Positions 1 to 11,149 of a stretch of DNA of 64,000 bases are shown here, piece by piece. Position numbers and translations under genes: made by a program. Each line of letters begins with the position of its first letter. Position 1 is the stretch's first letter. The notes under the pieces are model-generated. The model worked only from the letters and a program-made list of their open reading frames with translations, was not told where the DNA came from and ran no database searches. This DNA is from Penium margaritaceum. Lineage: Eukaryota > Streptophyta > Zygnematophyceae > Desmidiales > Peniaceae. The stretch lies in the NCBI GenBank assembly GCA_023375785.1, contig SZWC01004803.1, positions 63,590-127,589 on the forward strand, read 5' to 3'.

Positions 1-213
1 ACATCCATGTTGTTGTACATGTCACACATCAAATATGTGGGCTGATTCCTATGCATTGCATGTTCATGTTCTGTTCATGATTGTAGAGACACACATGTCC
101 AATCTATTGATCATGTTTGCAAGTGAAAGATGAAGGGAAACAAGAGTAACAAGTGAAAAAAACAAAGAGGGGTCACACTCCCCTAAAGGAGGTCATTCCA
201 CCCCTTACTACGC

Positions 214-385
214 CTAATCCCTATCGCGACGCGCAGCCGCCTTCCTCTTCTTAGCTGCAGCCTTCTTCTTCTCTTCTGCTGCAACCCTTGCTCGCTGCGC
301 CGCCCTTGCCTTCTCCACAACATCCGCCCTCTCCTTTGCCGCACTTGCCGCCACTGCGGCCTTGTTCCCCACTGTCTCAACCTCN

Positions 386-423
<38 letters not shown>

Positions 424-2076
424 CATGCGCGCGCGCGTGTGCGTGTGTTTGTGTGCGTGCGTGCTAACACAATCAGCCAACAACAGGTGAAGCGCCCATG
501 TGCCACATCGCACCCTCCTTCACCATCACTAGTCAACACAACCAGATGACACGGAGAGGCACGAACTCCTCACCTCACCTCACCTCACCTCACCTCACCT
601 CACCTCACCTCACCTCACAGCGAAGCCGGCGCAGAGCACTGTCACGGGCGGCTGTCAGTTCCTCCACCTCCGCCTCCCTCCGCGCGCAAGCGCTCCGCAG
701 CTCCGCCTGCTCCGCCTGCCGTGACAGTGACAATGCCGACACAACCCACCACACTCAACCGCACTCAACCCACCGCATCAGTGCATTGCATGCTCTCCAA
801 TGGAGCTGAGTCGTCTTCTGTGCAGAAAACAAAAGGTCCACTCGATATTGCGATGCAAAGCCGCTTGCGAGATGAGCACTTGGGGAAAGTGGACTGTGTT
901 GCCAACTACTGCCAAGTAAGCACAGCGGTGAAACGTGGTGCACAGGGAGAGACAATTCAAGGCACAGAGACATATGAGTGAACCCATAGCCATGCACGTC
1001 GATAGCTCAAGGGAGAGGCAAGTTCATAGACCCGGCACGTGGATCAAAGGGACAGGACCGTAGCTCAAGCTAGCAGACGGCGCTTGGCATTTTCCCACAC
1101 CATACAACACTTCACCGTCCCACAATAGTACCTGCAGGGTCTCCAGCTGCTGCCGCAGAAGCCCCGCCTGCTGCTCCAGCTCCTCCTTCTCCTCCTCCAG
1201 CCTCAGGATCTCCTTGCGGAATTGAGCCGTGCTCTCCTTGCGCCTGCCCATCCCTGCAGATTCCCTCTCCCTCTGCGCCTGGCTCAGTCCCACCGTGCCC
1301 CTGTCCACCACTCCCTTCACTGGGGAGAGAAACATGGGTGACCCGAGGCTTGAACCCGGGCCGTTGCCTCCACTTCCACCTGAACCTGCAGACCCAGAAT
1401 GACCCTGGACAGCGGAGACACCTCCATAGGAGAGCCCAGCTCGGAAACCGGGAAGCAAGCCCTGTGGTCCTGTGCCCCCATATGCCCCTCTTCCGTTAAT
1501 TTGACTCCCTGCTGCAGCGCCACTTCCGGCGTCCCCAGGCAAGCTGCCGCCGCTGCCTCCGCTTCTGTGAGAGTTTGACGATGCCGACCGTAGCAGAAAA
1601 GCTTGCTCGGCTGTGGCGAACTGCAGCTGCTGCCCGTCATTGGCGAGGCTGGAGGATGAAGGGGAGCGATAGCCACCTCCTTCTTCTCCTCCTCCTCCTC
1701 CTGCTGTTGCTGCTTCTGCCAATGAAGTAGATCCGTGAATGCGAAAGACGCCGACGCCGCCACCATCCCCGCTGCCGCTGCTGACTGTGGAGCCTCGCTC
1801 GAAATCGTCCGCGATTGTAACGGTGCTGCCGCTGGCGCTGGTAGTGGCGGTGTTGCTGCGTGCGATGGTGGTGCGGCATGAAGAGGAGGCGTGGGAGGGC
1901 GATGAGGGGAGCGGCAGTGCTAGCTGCGTGTGGCAAGTGGAGGCGGGAGGGGAGGGAGAAGAGGTGGCGGTGGTCGTAGTCATGGGCATGCACAAGGGAG
2001 GGGTGAGGGGGATCGAGTCCTGGAGAGAGTGGAGGGGGGAGGAAAGGGAGGGGTCAGAGCCACTGGACGACATCAT
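214..2076 (-). CDS. Putative host gene: Ser/Gly-rich coiled-coil protein, three exons
   Basis: Family not recognised. Proposed exons on the minus strand are 2076-1132, 715-614 and about 381-214. Exon 1 (315 codons) is rich in Ser, Gly and Thr and ends in a heptad-like Glu/Leu/Gln coiled coil. It stops at a CAG/GTAC donor in phase 0. Exon 2 (34 codons, phase 0) follows an acceptor ending GGCAG and continues the coiled coil (AEQAELRSACARREAEVEEL) to a GAG/GTGAGG donor. Exon 3 follows an AG beside the N at 385 and encodes an Ala/Lys/Arg tail ending KKRKAAARRDRD, which could be a nuclear localisation signal. All three phases agree and the coiled coil runs across both junctions, which is the main support. 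Total is about 404 residues. The start is the first ATG of the long exon. The acceptor of exon 3 is uncertain because of the gap. Function unknown; a scaffold or nuclear protein is only a guess. Confidence 0.55.
386..466. repeat. (TG)n dinucleotide repeat beside a one-base gap
   Basis: An uninterrupted TG run starts right after the N at 385 and grades into mixed GC/GT dinucleotides. It lies in the proposed second intron of the coiled-coil gene, next to the acceptor of exon 3. The N probably marks an unresolved repeat length. Confidence 0.9.
569..618 (-). repeat. (GTGAG)n pentanucleotide repeat at a splice donor
   Basis: About ten copies of CTCAC on the plus strand, which read GTGAG on the coding minus strand. 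The array begins exactly at the proposed 5' splice site of exon 2 (614/613), so every unit repeats a donor-like AG/GTGAG motif. Confidence 0.85.
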
Positions 2077-2708
2077 GGCACTCGACGCAAGCGCCAGCTG
2101 TATGCAAGGGAGGAAGGGCTAACGTCAAAACGATGACGACGGCAGTTGGCCGCCAGGGCCGTTCCGGGCACCGTCAATGCATGTCAGCAAAAGGAACTCT
2201 GCCGAAGATCGAAGATCGTCGTACCCGAGGAATTCTTCGGCGCCATTGACGGCTCGACAAGGGATGGCCACAATGCGTAACCGACCGACTGTTCTACGTT
2301 CCTTCGCACAGGCAGATCCCCATGGCACACAAGCCAGGCAGACAGCCGCAAGCCAGACCTTCCCCGCAACTTCCAGACAATGTCATGAATGAGAGCGGTG
2401 CCATACACCCCACCCTCCCTCCTCAGCCCAGGTGTCTCTTGCGCGAAAAACAAACAAACGGGTTCAAGTTTCGTTCGAAGTTTTAGGTCAAACCTGGCAA
2501 CCCACGACTTGTTTCACATGAATGGCGGAATTATTACGCGTGGGCAATTCCAAACAACTCGACAGGAATCGACTTTCCAGCGGAACTCCCGTTGCAGGAT
2601 ATTGCGCGGGAAAGCCGCCGCCTGTCAGAAAGGGACGACGTGCCGTTGGCCAGCAATCTCGACATCGCCAAACACCAATTTCAGCTGTGGAAGTCCTAAC
2701 CAGTGGAT
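2077..2708. other. Intergenic stretch between coiled-coil gene and Mutator-like element
   Basis: No supported coding region. It should hold the promoter of the minus-strand coiled-coil gene, but I see no convincing TATA box or other motif. Confidence 0.4.
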
Positions 2709-2717
2709 CGCTCCTGT
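2709..2717. repeat. Target-site duplication, left copy (cgctcctgt)
   Basis: Nine bases identical to 8995-9003 and directly outside the terminal inverted repeats. Nine bp is the usual duplication size for Mutator-like elements. Confidence 0.85.
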
Positions 2718-2895
2718 CGGCTAATTCCCAGGTCGCTCCCATTTTCGGGCGACCATGTCTGAGACGCCCCCATTCTGAGAAAAATAGCTACGTCACCCCC
2801 CATTTCGAAAACAACTGCCAAGGTCGCCCCTATTTTTTATTAGTCTCCCAGCTTGCCCCCATTCTGATAATTTTGACTACTTTGCCCCCATTTTT
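2718..2895. repeat. Left terminal inverted repeat with six ~30-bp subunits
   Basis: The outer ~110 bp pair with the right terminus. Six variants of gtcgcccccatt start at 2732, 2763, 2792, 2823, 2852 and 2881, a spacing of 29-31 bp. They are plausible transposase-binding sites. Confidence 0.8.
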
Positions 2896-4011
2896 TCAAC
2901 GAAACTTTGAGAGTTTGGGGTTAGGGATGTCGACATCGGCAGGGCCTCGTAAGTTCGTCTTCGCGAGGCGACCACATAGTCGCTGAAACAACGTAACGGT
3001 ACCCTAAATTCGATGGTCGTGACAATGGTTTGGGGTCGTCATATTTTTTTCCTTTGCGAGTCTGGTTTGTTGTTGCAAACGGTATGAAAACTGCAACACG
3101 GCGACAGACACGGTATGACTCGGCATTGCTGACATCATATGTTGAGTCGATTGGTCGAGTACGGAGTTCCACGCCGAAAGTGGACGACGGCCCAATGTGA
3201 CGACGTAGCCCCACCCGGGGGGATATATGGCGGTGTGTCGCATGACTGTGTCATGTTGCCACCGTTGCACGGTTCATGCGCGAAGCCTGTGTCCACGTGG
3301 ACTCGAGCAACTTACTTCTGCCCGTCCGACGTTGCAGCCGCACGTTCCAAAGTAAAGGAGAAGTTGAATGTCCGGGTTTGCGTATCGAGCGTTGGCATGC
3401 ACTGATGAAGATTTCCGTCGATGAAGATTTCGCGCGGTGAACAGGTACAATCGTGTGTACTTAAAGTGCTTCTCAGTTAGTCCACTTCGCTAATCATCCA
3501 CATTAATTTACTCCACATTCCATCGACATGGACACAGACGGGCGTCTGAATGGCCCGACACATTAAGGATGGAGTACGCCCATAGGGGACCTTGTGGCGG
3601 CTCATCGAGCATGGGTAGCATTGAAGGAGGAGTGGGACCGGTATGTAGCACGCAACCGTGAGTTGGGCCACGAGGAACCATCATGGGCCCAAGCTCCTGT
3701 CACTCCAGAACGTGTGGCATGGACCTTGGGAATGCGCATGCCAAGTAGTCGTCCGCCACACTGTCCCGACCTTTGGGACCCATGGGTATGGACCGAGCCA
3801 CCGAGTCCGTAGTGGCCCCATGCGCATGGTACACATGTAGGTTATCGGGCGAATCATATCCCTTTTGCTCCCTTTCTGCAGGGGCATCTTGTTATCATTT
3901 TAGATTTGCATGTCCCATTTGCCCCCCAGGAACACCGTTAGTGACGAAGAATTGTGTCGTTTCCTCTCTAATTCACCCTTGTTTTTCGTGTAAAGTGCGT
4001 ACAATTTGACA

Positions 4012-4160
4012 GAATCATGTCTGGAGTACCCACAGTCCAGTACATTGAGGCAAGTTTTCTGTAAAATCATGTCTGGAGTACCCACTGTCATGTCTGAAGC
4101 ACCTAGTTCCATGGGTGGAGTACCAGGAATCATGTTTGGAGTACCCACTGTCAGCGACAT
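4012..4160. repeat. Short degenerate direct repeats inside the MULE
   Basis: The motif aatcatgtctggagtaccca recurs three to four times (near 4012, 4063 and 4127, plus a weaker copy between) at roughly 50-60 bp. The surrounding 2900-4730 stretch has no supportable gene. Confidence 0.6.
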
Positions 4161-4730
4161 TGGGCATAGGTTCATGCAATATGACTTATGGACTACCCTC
4201 TTTTCATGTTTGGACTTCCCGGCATCTTCTCTGGTGTATGCACACTGTAGTGCATTGTGCCCAACAATTATGCAATACGATGGCTAGAGTACCCTTAATG
4301 TTCCATTACCTCATGCTCTATTCATGATATAGCACCCCCCAGTGAAATGTTTATGCTTCCTTTGTACTAATGTAATGTCTTCACCTAGTGGATGCCAGGA
4401 AACTGTTCGTTGCATTCAGCCCCCATAAGATGTTTATGCTTCCTTTGTTTTTCTTATCATTGTGTTAGACCGTTTGTGACTGGCTTACTTTTCATGTAAT
4501 GTCCACTTAGGGTTGAGGAATAACGAGACATTTACGTTAGACATGTCACAAGGGGGAAGAAAGAGGCAACTACCATAAACAGTAGTGCAACTTTTGCTTT
4601 GGTGGTTAGTGTTCAGGGTTTCGGGTTGTGCAAGCATTTGTGCATCCACCTTAAGCACCATTACTTCACACACATTGCTATTAAAATGCAATGAATACAT
4701 TGAATGAAAATGTCAATATGTACGAAAGCC

Positions 4731-5033
4731 TTAGGTCCACATGAAAGACAATGGAGAAAGGTCACATGAGGCAATCCACTCTTTCACGTAGACCCGCAAA
4801 TTGTTCACCCAGCGCATAACGTCGCAGGCTGCACAAGGGCAGGCATCTCCACACTTTAGGGCATCATAGAACACCTCCACTGGTTGACCATGTGAAATCA
4901 GGGTACAATCATCCCCCTCCACATGCACACGCTGCAATCTAAACCGCCCCCTCACAGACAGTCCCCTTTTGGTCCTTCGGGATCTTGACCTTAAGGATGC
5001 TTGGACAAGCACGAGTAGAAGAGCCTTCTTCAC
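4731..5033 (-). CDS. Possible small ORF or extra 3' exon downstream of MULE transposase
   Basis: An open frame of about 100 codons with a Cys cluster (GDACPCAACDVMRW) follows a good acceptor (TGATTGTAG at about 5034). A donor-like GTAAAG overlaps the transposase stop codon (about 5148). The ~115-bp stretch between looks like an intron, but phases do not join cleanly with any acceptor I tried. It may be an alternative 3' exon of the transposase, a captured fragment or chance. No family recognised. Confidence 0.25.
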   Translation of the reverse strand: MKKALLLVLVQASLRSRSRRTKRGLSVRGRFRLQRVHVEGDDCTLISHGQPVEVFYDALKCGDACPCAACDVMRWVNNLRVYVKEWIASCDLSPLSFMWT

Positions 5034-5144
5034 CTACAATCACAGAACGGGTGAAGGTTAGTGAGGAATGTAGTAGTTTTTGTAGATGCAACACAAACTG
5101 GCAATGCATAAGAGTCATGTGCAAGACTAATGAACATCTTATCT

Positions 5145-8100
5145 TTACAAAGCTCTAGTGTCAGGTAACATGTCAAGGTCTGGGAGCCCCATCTCGGGAA
5201 CAAGCTCGCGGACCATGGCATACTGACGACGGAAAGCAGCCTCCTCTGCCTCATGCCTTGTCCTCCTAGTCTCTTCATCTGGGTCGTACTCCTCGTCTGA
5301 AGTTTCCGAATCTGTCCACTCTGAAGTGCGCTCACCTTCTGGTGCAGGCCTGGCGACTAAGACCTCGGTGTTCCCCTCCTCCTCTGAACTGACCTCCTCG
5401 TACGCTTCCTCCTCCTCCTCCCCCTCCAGTGCCTGGCCGGTTGCTGTCTGCTCTTGCGTTAGGTTTCCCTCTTGAGGACCCTCCTCAGTTCTTGGCCCTG
5501 CAGTTTTTGTACTTGTTCGTGCACTTGTATCGCCTTCAGTGTCTGCTGCATCCATGATGGCTCCAGCAGCATCCTCCGCACCATTGGCTGCAGCAACCTG
5601 CTGGCCTCGCAGCTCAGCCGCGCGTGCCGCAGCCATTTGTGCCAGTGTTGCAGCGGGTGGGTTCTTGCAACGTTTCATAGGGTGGCCCTTATGGCCACAC
5701 CGTCCACAAATGTGGTTTGCGCGCAATAGATCCCCCCGCCGCTTGCGTCTGCCTTGCGTACGGTCCACTGCATGGCTGCCAGAGGCCTGCCACCCGGGTC
5801 CTGGGGAGTCCCCCTCATGGTCTGCTTCTGGGGGAGTTGGCTTCAATGCCTTGAGGTTGACGCGCGGCATGGGGTGCCGGTAGCAACGCTTCCACGCAGC
5901 AATGCTGTACGCCATGTCGGTGTAGTTTTCCGGTGTCACACCATTCTCTAGCAGCACAGCACATGCGTGCACACACAAAATGTCGAACTCCTGGTAGCGA
6001 CCACAGCTGCACTTCCGCATCCGGCAGTCCACCTGCCACGGCACACCCCGGCTCCCTGTCACTGTGGCCATGAGGTTGTCGTTGTGCACCACCTTGTATT
6101 CTCGGGTCGCCAAGCAGTTGTGCGTCAACGCCTTTCCGGGAGTGGTCACCCACTTCCTCTCCATCTCGCTCCCCATATTGGTGTCGTGTGCCTGCTTTCT
6201 GTGGGTTGCGAACAGCTTCTGTATGAAGGGGTACAGACTGGCAAAGCAGTGGAATGGAAAGAGCTTACGTGCTTCAAGTATCCGTGCGTTGAGAAATTCT
6301 GCAGCGTTGCTCGTGGTGTGCGCGCCACCACCCGGAGGCCCGTGAAATTGGCTCGACGAGCGCAGTGGGATCCCTCCAGACTTGCCATCACCAAACACAT
6401 AGCATGCAGTGCCCTGGTTTGTCTGCACGAGCTCAATGATCAGCTTGTCGTATTCCTCCCGCTCGTACGCGTGTGCCAGCCGCCAGAAGATATTTGCTGC
6501 AGCCTTGCTGAATGTCACGCGGATATTCTCCTTGATGTGGAAGGTGCAGTACATGTGGTTGGCCCGAGGGAGGAGCTTCGGCATTGCTGCGAGGAGTCCT
6601 GCATCATGATCACTGATGATGGTGGTGCCACCTTCGCGCATGGTCCAGTAAGCGTTAGAAAACTGGAGCAGAAACCACCCCCAGTTGTCCTCGTCCTGCT
6701 TGCTGACAATGGCGTAGGCCATTGGCACACTGTTGTTGTTAGCATCGAAAAACTGCGCAATCAGAAGCACCTGTTTGTAGCCGTTTTTGAGAAAGGTGCC
6801 GTCGAGAGTAACAATACGGTGAACGTGAGGCCACGCTTTGCGGCATGCACTAGGCGCCACAAAACATGGACGAAACTGCTTGGCCTTCTGCTTCGCCACG
6901 GCGATGGTGTTGGGGTCGAGTCGCATCAGCTGCATGTGCGGAAGAAATACAACCATCAATATGGGAGCATAAACAAAACAGGTCCCATGTGAACTTGACC
7001 TTAAATGAAGCAGGACTCACCTCGGCGCAATACGCGGGGAAAAGAGCCCACGAGATGGACTTCTCCCCCATGACTTCCTCTTGGGCCTTGTCCCACGCCC
7101 TCCAGATGACCTGGTAGCCCACGTTCTCGTGTGTGACAGCTTTGACAACCACACGCAGGGCTTTGGCGTCAGTGGTTGGGTCTCGGGCCACCGTGTCCCG
7201 GATACGTCGCAGGACCCACTTGGTTGTCCGCGCCGGGTTTCCCTTCGTCTGGCCCGGGGTGTACTTATGCCTCTCCACGTAGGAAGACACAGTGCAACTG
7301 TTGGACTTGCTCGACATGTGTGCATGAATTACCCACGGGCATCCATCCCTCTTGCGGTTGCGGCAGCGGACCACGATCCGGCCGGGTTTAGACCTCTCCC
7401 ACTTGAGGGGGAAACGCTGTTCGACTGCGTAATCCTCGATGGCACAGCGGCACTCCTCCATTGCTGGAAATTCCATGCCACCCGGGAACTCTGCACCATC
7501 ACCGCCGTCATCTTCGTCCGAGGGGCCTGCAAAAAAAAAACAGCAACAGCCTCAGACTACGTGTTGAAAGATGCGAGACATGCGGGGTCACATGCTGCGC
7601 AGTGGGCTTACGATTGTGCAAGGGTACTGTGGGCTTGCGGGGTGGGCCTTGTTCCTTACGCGACTTCACGTTAGGTGTCGATGCAGGTTGAACTAGGAGG
7701 CACTCTAGACCAGAAATGGCACGGGCCATGACACGAGAGCAACAGTCTCAAACACATACCACTGGGTGGGTAGTAGTGTTCCGGACGGACTCGCACTGCT
7801 TTGCCACCTTTGTATGTGACGGGGCCGGGATCAGGGGAACCGGGGGTCATACATGCCAACAGTTCTGCTTCTTGCTGCCTCTCCCATTCGTCGCGCTCTC
7901 TCATGTCGTCATCCCACTCGGCAAAAAACCACACGTGCATGGGGTCAACATAGTCGACCCCTAGGTCGGCACTTAGGGGATCAAGGTAGTGTGGGCCAGG
8001 CGAGAGTTGATGTCGTGAACTACGTGTGGCGTAGACGGTTTGCCGAGCTCCGCTCGGCAAACCGATCGAAGTTGAGGCTGCCATGCGGCCAGAATGAGGG

Positions 8101-8247
8101 CATGTTGGATAGAAAAATGGCAAATAAATATGTACCATGCCCCCATGACCCTGACTTACCGGGTGCGAGGATGCCGACCGGCGCCATGGGAACGCCGAGA
8201 AAGCGGGATGGGTAACGAGGACTGCTCGGGCGACAGTGATGCAACAT
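5145..8247 (-). CDS. MULE transposase, four exons
   Basis: Cut-and-paste transposase of the Mutator superfamily. Proposed exons are 8247-8160, 8077-7760, 7526-7021 and 6929-5145. Introns begin GTAAGT, GTATGT and GTGAGT and end in CAG, GCAG and CAG; phases agree at each join. Exon 3 carries the N-terminal MuDR/FAR1-type domain (CRCAIEDYAVEQRFPLKW, then CPWVIHA and a Cys/His pattern). Exon 4 has the MULE core: first Asp in TLDGTF, second Asp in IISDHDAGL, and the Glu in SNAAEFLNARILEA. A SWIM finger follows (CSCGRYQEFDILCVHACAVL, CxCxnCxH), then a CCHC knuckle (CGRCGHKGHPMKRC, CX2CX4HX4C). The tail is a long Glu/Asp-rich region ending near PDTRAL. Exon 1 is the least certain; its ATG was chosen because only that frame fits exon 2. 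The downstream exons are very likely right. Confidence 0.82.
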
Positions 8248-8788
8248 GCAACGTACAATGACGGGCGTGGGAGACCCCTGCCAGCCACAGGGTGCGGAGT
8301 AACCTCATCGAGGTGTACTCCTCCACTGTCGAAGGTTGGGGGGGAGGTTTAGCGTACTGAACCGAATGCGTGCACAGATTGGTCAAAGTACATGCCAGCG
8401 TGGCAACAATGTACGTGGATTACATTCCTTGACAAGTATAAGGTGCCGTTTGCAAACGGTCATGGGGCCAACGAGAAATGCACGTGTCGACGACCACCAA
8501 TCGCGCCGTACAAAGCGTGAAAGGAGATGGCAAGTAAAGGCCGACTACTCGGAAGCCGCGAGGAAACTGAATAAACGCAACAGTGTCCACCTTTGAAGGT
8601 CGGAGAATATGACACTTTACGTGCATAACGCGAACATCGGACGTCGACTCCGTAACTTGCAAACATCCCATCGCCCTTCTCGACGAAGTCTGGACGGCGG
8701 ACACGACGGACCTGGTGTCCGGGACGATGTATGGCAGGTTTTGTTTGAAACTCATTTTCGGTACATTACCGGATGAAATAACATCGTT

Positions 8789-8822
8789 GTCTTGCCCCCA
8801 CTTTATAAAGTGGGGGCAAGAC
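8789..8822. repeat. 34-bp perfect palindrome in MULE subterminal region
   Basis: The stretch is its own reverse complement. Each arm carries cttgcccccacttt, so two subterminal repeat units lie head to head. Confidence 0.9.
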
Positions 8823-8994
8823 GTCAATAATATTGAATCCATACTGGGCATCCCAGCCATAATTCCTCGGAGCACCGAAATGGGGGCGACATAGCCATGA
8901 CTTTTCGGAATGGGGGCGACCTAGCCATTTTTCTTAGAATGGGGGCGTCTTAGACATGGTCAAGCAAGAATGGGGGCGACTTAGAAAGTCGCCC
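8789..8994. repeat. Right terminal inverted repeat with ~30-bp subunits
   Basis: Reverse complement of the left end. Copies of tgggggcgac or tgggggcgtc start at 8881, 8911, 8940 and 8971 (spacing 29-31 bp), with a further half unit at 8989. The inner edge holds a 34-bp perfect palindrome at 8789-8822. Confidence 0.8.
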
Positions 8995-9003
8995 CGCTCC
9001 TGT
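8995..9003. repeat. Target-site duplication, right copy (cgctcctgt)
   Basis: Identical to 2709-2717. The bases beyond the nine differ on both sides. Confidence 0.85.
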
Positions 9004-9851
9004 ACCACTTCTTTCATTTTTTCCCCCATGGTCATAACCAACTGTATCACTTCTTTCAACATTCAGTGATCTGGACTTGTTTTGGCATAGCCAACAAAAA
9101 GCGGAATTCCTGCTGTCATTCACTTCTCCTTTCAAATATCATGATTTTACTGCATTTTTCATTTATTTTCCCTCTTATGTGTTCATATGTGAAATTCATG
9201 GATAGAGTTTGGCATACGCAAAGGTGAACCCGGGAACCCGCTAGCCAGACGTATGGCCATGTGTTGTGTAACGTCCAAAGAATAGCCGTTAAAACAAGCC
9301 TTTATTTGGCATTGTGTATTGAATCTTTTTTCCAGTTCTTCGCCTCTCACATCTGTTACACCCACTTGTCCCACCACACACATACACTCCATACAGTCGT
9401 GGTTGCTGGCACCATTTGTAATAGGCGACCACCTAGCTCCCTGGGGATTAGCCTTAAAAAAACCATTTCATACCTTGTATAATCTGACTACCATGGTTTT
9501 TCTCATGATTGTTTGCTTGTGGATTTTAGAGGGGAGCTGAAATACTTCCCGAGTGCTGACCTTAGGGGGCCATCGTGTCGGTCGTTGGCCGTACATCGGT
9601 GAGTAGCCACCGTCCGTTAATACTGAGAGGTTGGGCTCGACGCCCGGGCGGCGGTGCATGTTTGCCTGGGTTGTTGCTTGATGCAAATGTGCACTCACTG
9701 GTTCTTACACGCTCGCTCCCCACCCCAACTTTTGTCTTGTTCGTTGTTCTAAGGCAAAAATCCATATCCATGGCGTGTGTGCCTCCTGGGAATCTCCCCA
9801 CTCTCTCATTCTCTCCATAATCCCTTAGCTAAAGAGTTCAAGGGTAAATAC
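9004..9851. other. Stretch without recognised gene, possibly decayed LTR
   Basis: No supported coding region. Because a canonical tRNA primer site follows at 9852, the last few hundred bases may be an LTR. I could not find a second copy or clear TG/CA ends. Confidence 0.3.
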
Positions 9852-9863
9852 TGGTATCAGAGC
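9852..9863 (+). other. Retrotransposon primer-binding site, initiator tRNA-Met 3' end
   Basis: The 12 bases tggtatcagagc match the plant initiator tRNA-Met primer site used by many copia and some gypsy elements. No reverse transcriptase or integrase follows in the next 2.5 kb, so this is an isolated relic or part of a non-autonomous element. Confidence 0.6.
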
Positions 9864-11149
9864 AAATGAGGTTCTTCCCTCACCCTCCACGTTCATTGGG
9901 CTGTTAGTGGGTGGTGGTGTCCCTCACCATTGGTCCCGAAACGCACTGCGACGGCGGAATCTCTTGTTGCATATTCTCTGGTTTAGCTTAGGAGAATAAA
10001 AAAATCTAGGGTGCTCCATTCACCACTCACTCTTCTACCTCTTCCGCACCCACTCGGCTCGTCTGAGCGCCAGAATAAGCTCGCATCTGCCGCACCATCT
10101 ATTGGTAGGAACACGTGAGTCATCCACGCGGACTATCGTTGCAGCTTTCTTTAGCAGAGGGCTTGCGCCATCAAGTGCCATAGCTGTCGTAGCTAGTCCT
10201 AGCTCTCCCTATAGTTGGCCTTGCTCATCTGATCATTGGCACCTACCCGCAAGTGTTGGACCACTTACTGGCAGCAACACCATGTACCATTTTCTCGGAA
10301 CAACCGCCAAAACTTCTCTACACATTGAGCCCTCATCTTTGGATGCTCTAGTTGCCGGAGCTGCCTCTACCTCTCCCGTAGGAGGCATTACTTGTCTGAG
10401 TGACAGTGTCCACTCACGGATGCAGTACTTTTTGCTGATAGCTACACGATGTGCCATTTTCTCTCGGCTACTGCCGCAACCTCTTGGACTATGAGATCCA
10501 TGTCTTCGGGTGCTCACCTTCTACTTCAATTGCCCTCCCTGCACCTAGTGCCACTCATCCAGCATCAGTGTCCGGGCGGCAATCTGTATCATCCATTGAA
10601 GGTCACCGCCACAGCCATTCAACGGCCACAATAGATCCACGATCGCAACAGCAAAATGAGGAAGATAGAGCGAGGTGGATACATATGCTATGTGTGGATC
10701 ATTTATGCTCTGACATTGAGTGCTGGGAAGAGGCACAAGAGAAGGGCACCGATGAGCAAGTCTTCACTCCTCTTGAGAGATGCTCGCTTGTGGTTCCCTC
10801 CTCCTTCGAAGTCCATCACAGAATCTTCACGTGTTGGAGTACCAATTGCACCCTTTCCAGCTCCCTCTGCAAGATTTGTATGAAAAGCAATGGATCAAAG
10901 GATCTCCTTGAGTACGGACACTCGTGTGTCTCTCTTCATAGTCGAATTTCCCCGTGGAGTCCAAGAACACATTCAAAGGCGATGGTGCAAGATTAAATCG
11001 ACATGCTAGTTAATTGAGAACTTACAAAACGGATAATTTTCAGATCTTGAATCATTCCATGGTTAGACTATTTGTGAAACACATGTTGTAAGTTACGGAG
11101 TTTGTCTTAGAGAAGATGGGACCTTCTTCAAGGCCTCAAAAGCCAACGT
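9864..11149. other. Non-coding stretch downstream of the isolated primer site
   Basis: Short open frames occur on both strands but none shows a recognisable domain or sustained coding character. It may be the internal region of a non-autonomous LTR element. Confidence 0.3.

Larger units (their letters stand above)
2718..8994 (-). mobile_element. Complete Mutator-like DNA transposon (MULE), about 6.3 kb
   Basis: The element is bounded by a perfect 9-bp target-site duplication. Terminal inverted repeats start in register at 2718 and 8994; about 13 of the first 19 bases match, and similarity is high over the next ~90 bp. Inside is one transposase gene on the minus strand (5145-8247). The left interior (about 2900-4730) is non-coding. 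Both ends carry a ~30-bp periodic repeat of the gtcgcccccatt type. The transposase has MULE catalytic residues, a SWIM finger and a CCHC knuckle. No stop or frameshift was found in the spliced transposase model, so the copy may be young. Confidence 0.88.

Noticed and set aside
569-618. Telomere-like repeat
   Set aside because: The unit is CTCAC, not TTTAGGG or a variant, and the tract is only ~50 bp inside a gene.
1739-2122. 127-codon plus-strand frame opposite exon 1 of the coiled-coil gene
   Set aside because: The minus-strand frame is longer, ends in a coiled coil and splices in phase; the plus frame is its shadow.
5967-6992. 341-codon open frame opposite the MULE transposase
   Set aside because: Shadow of the transposase gene; composition mirrors the real coding strand and no domain is present.
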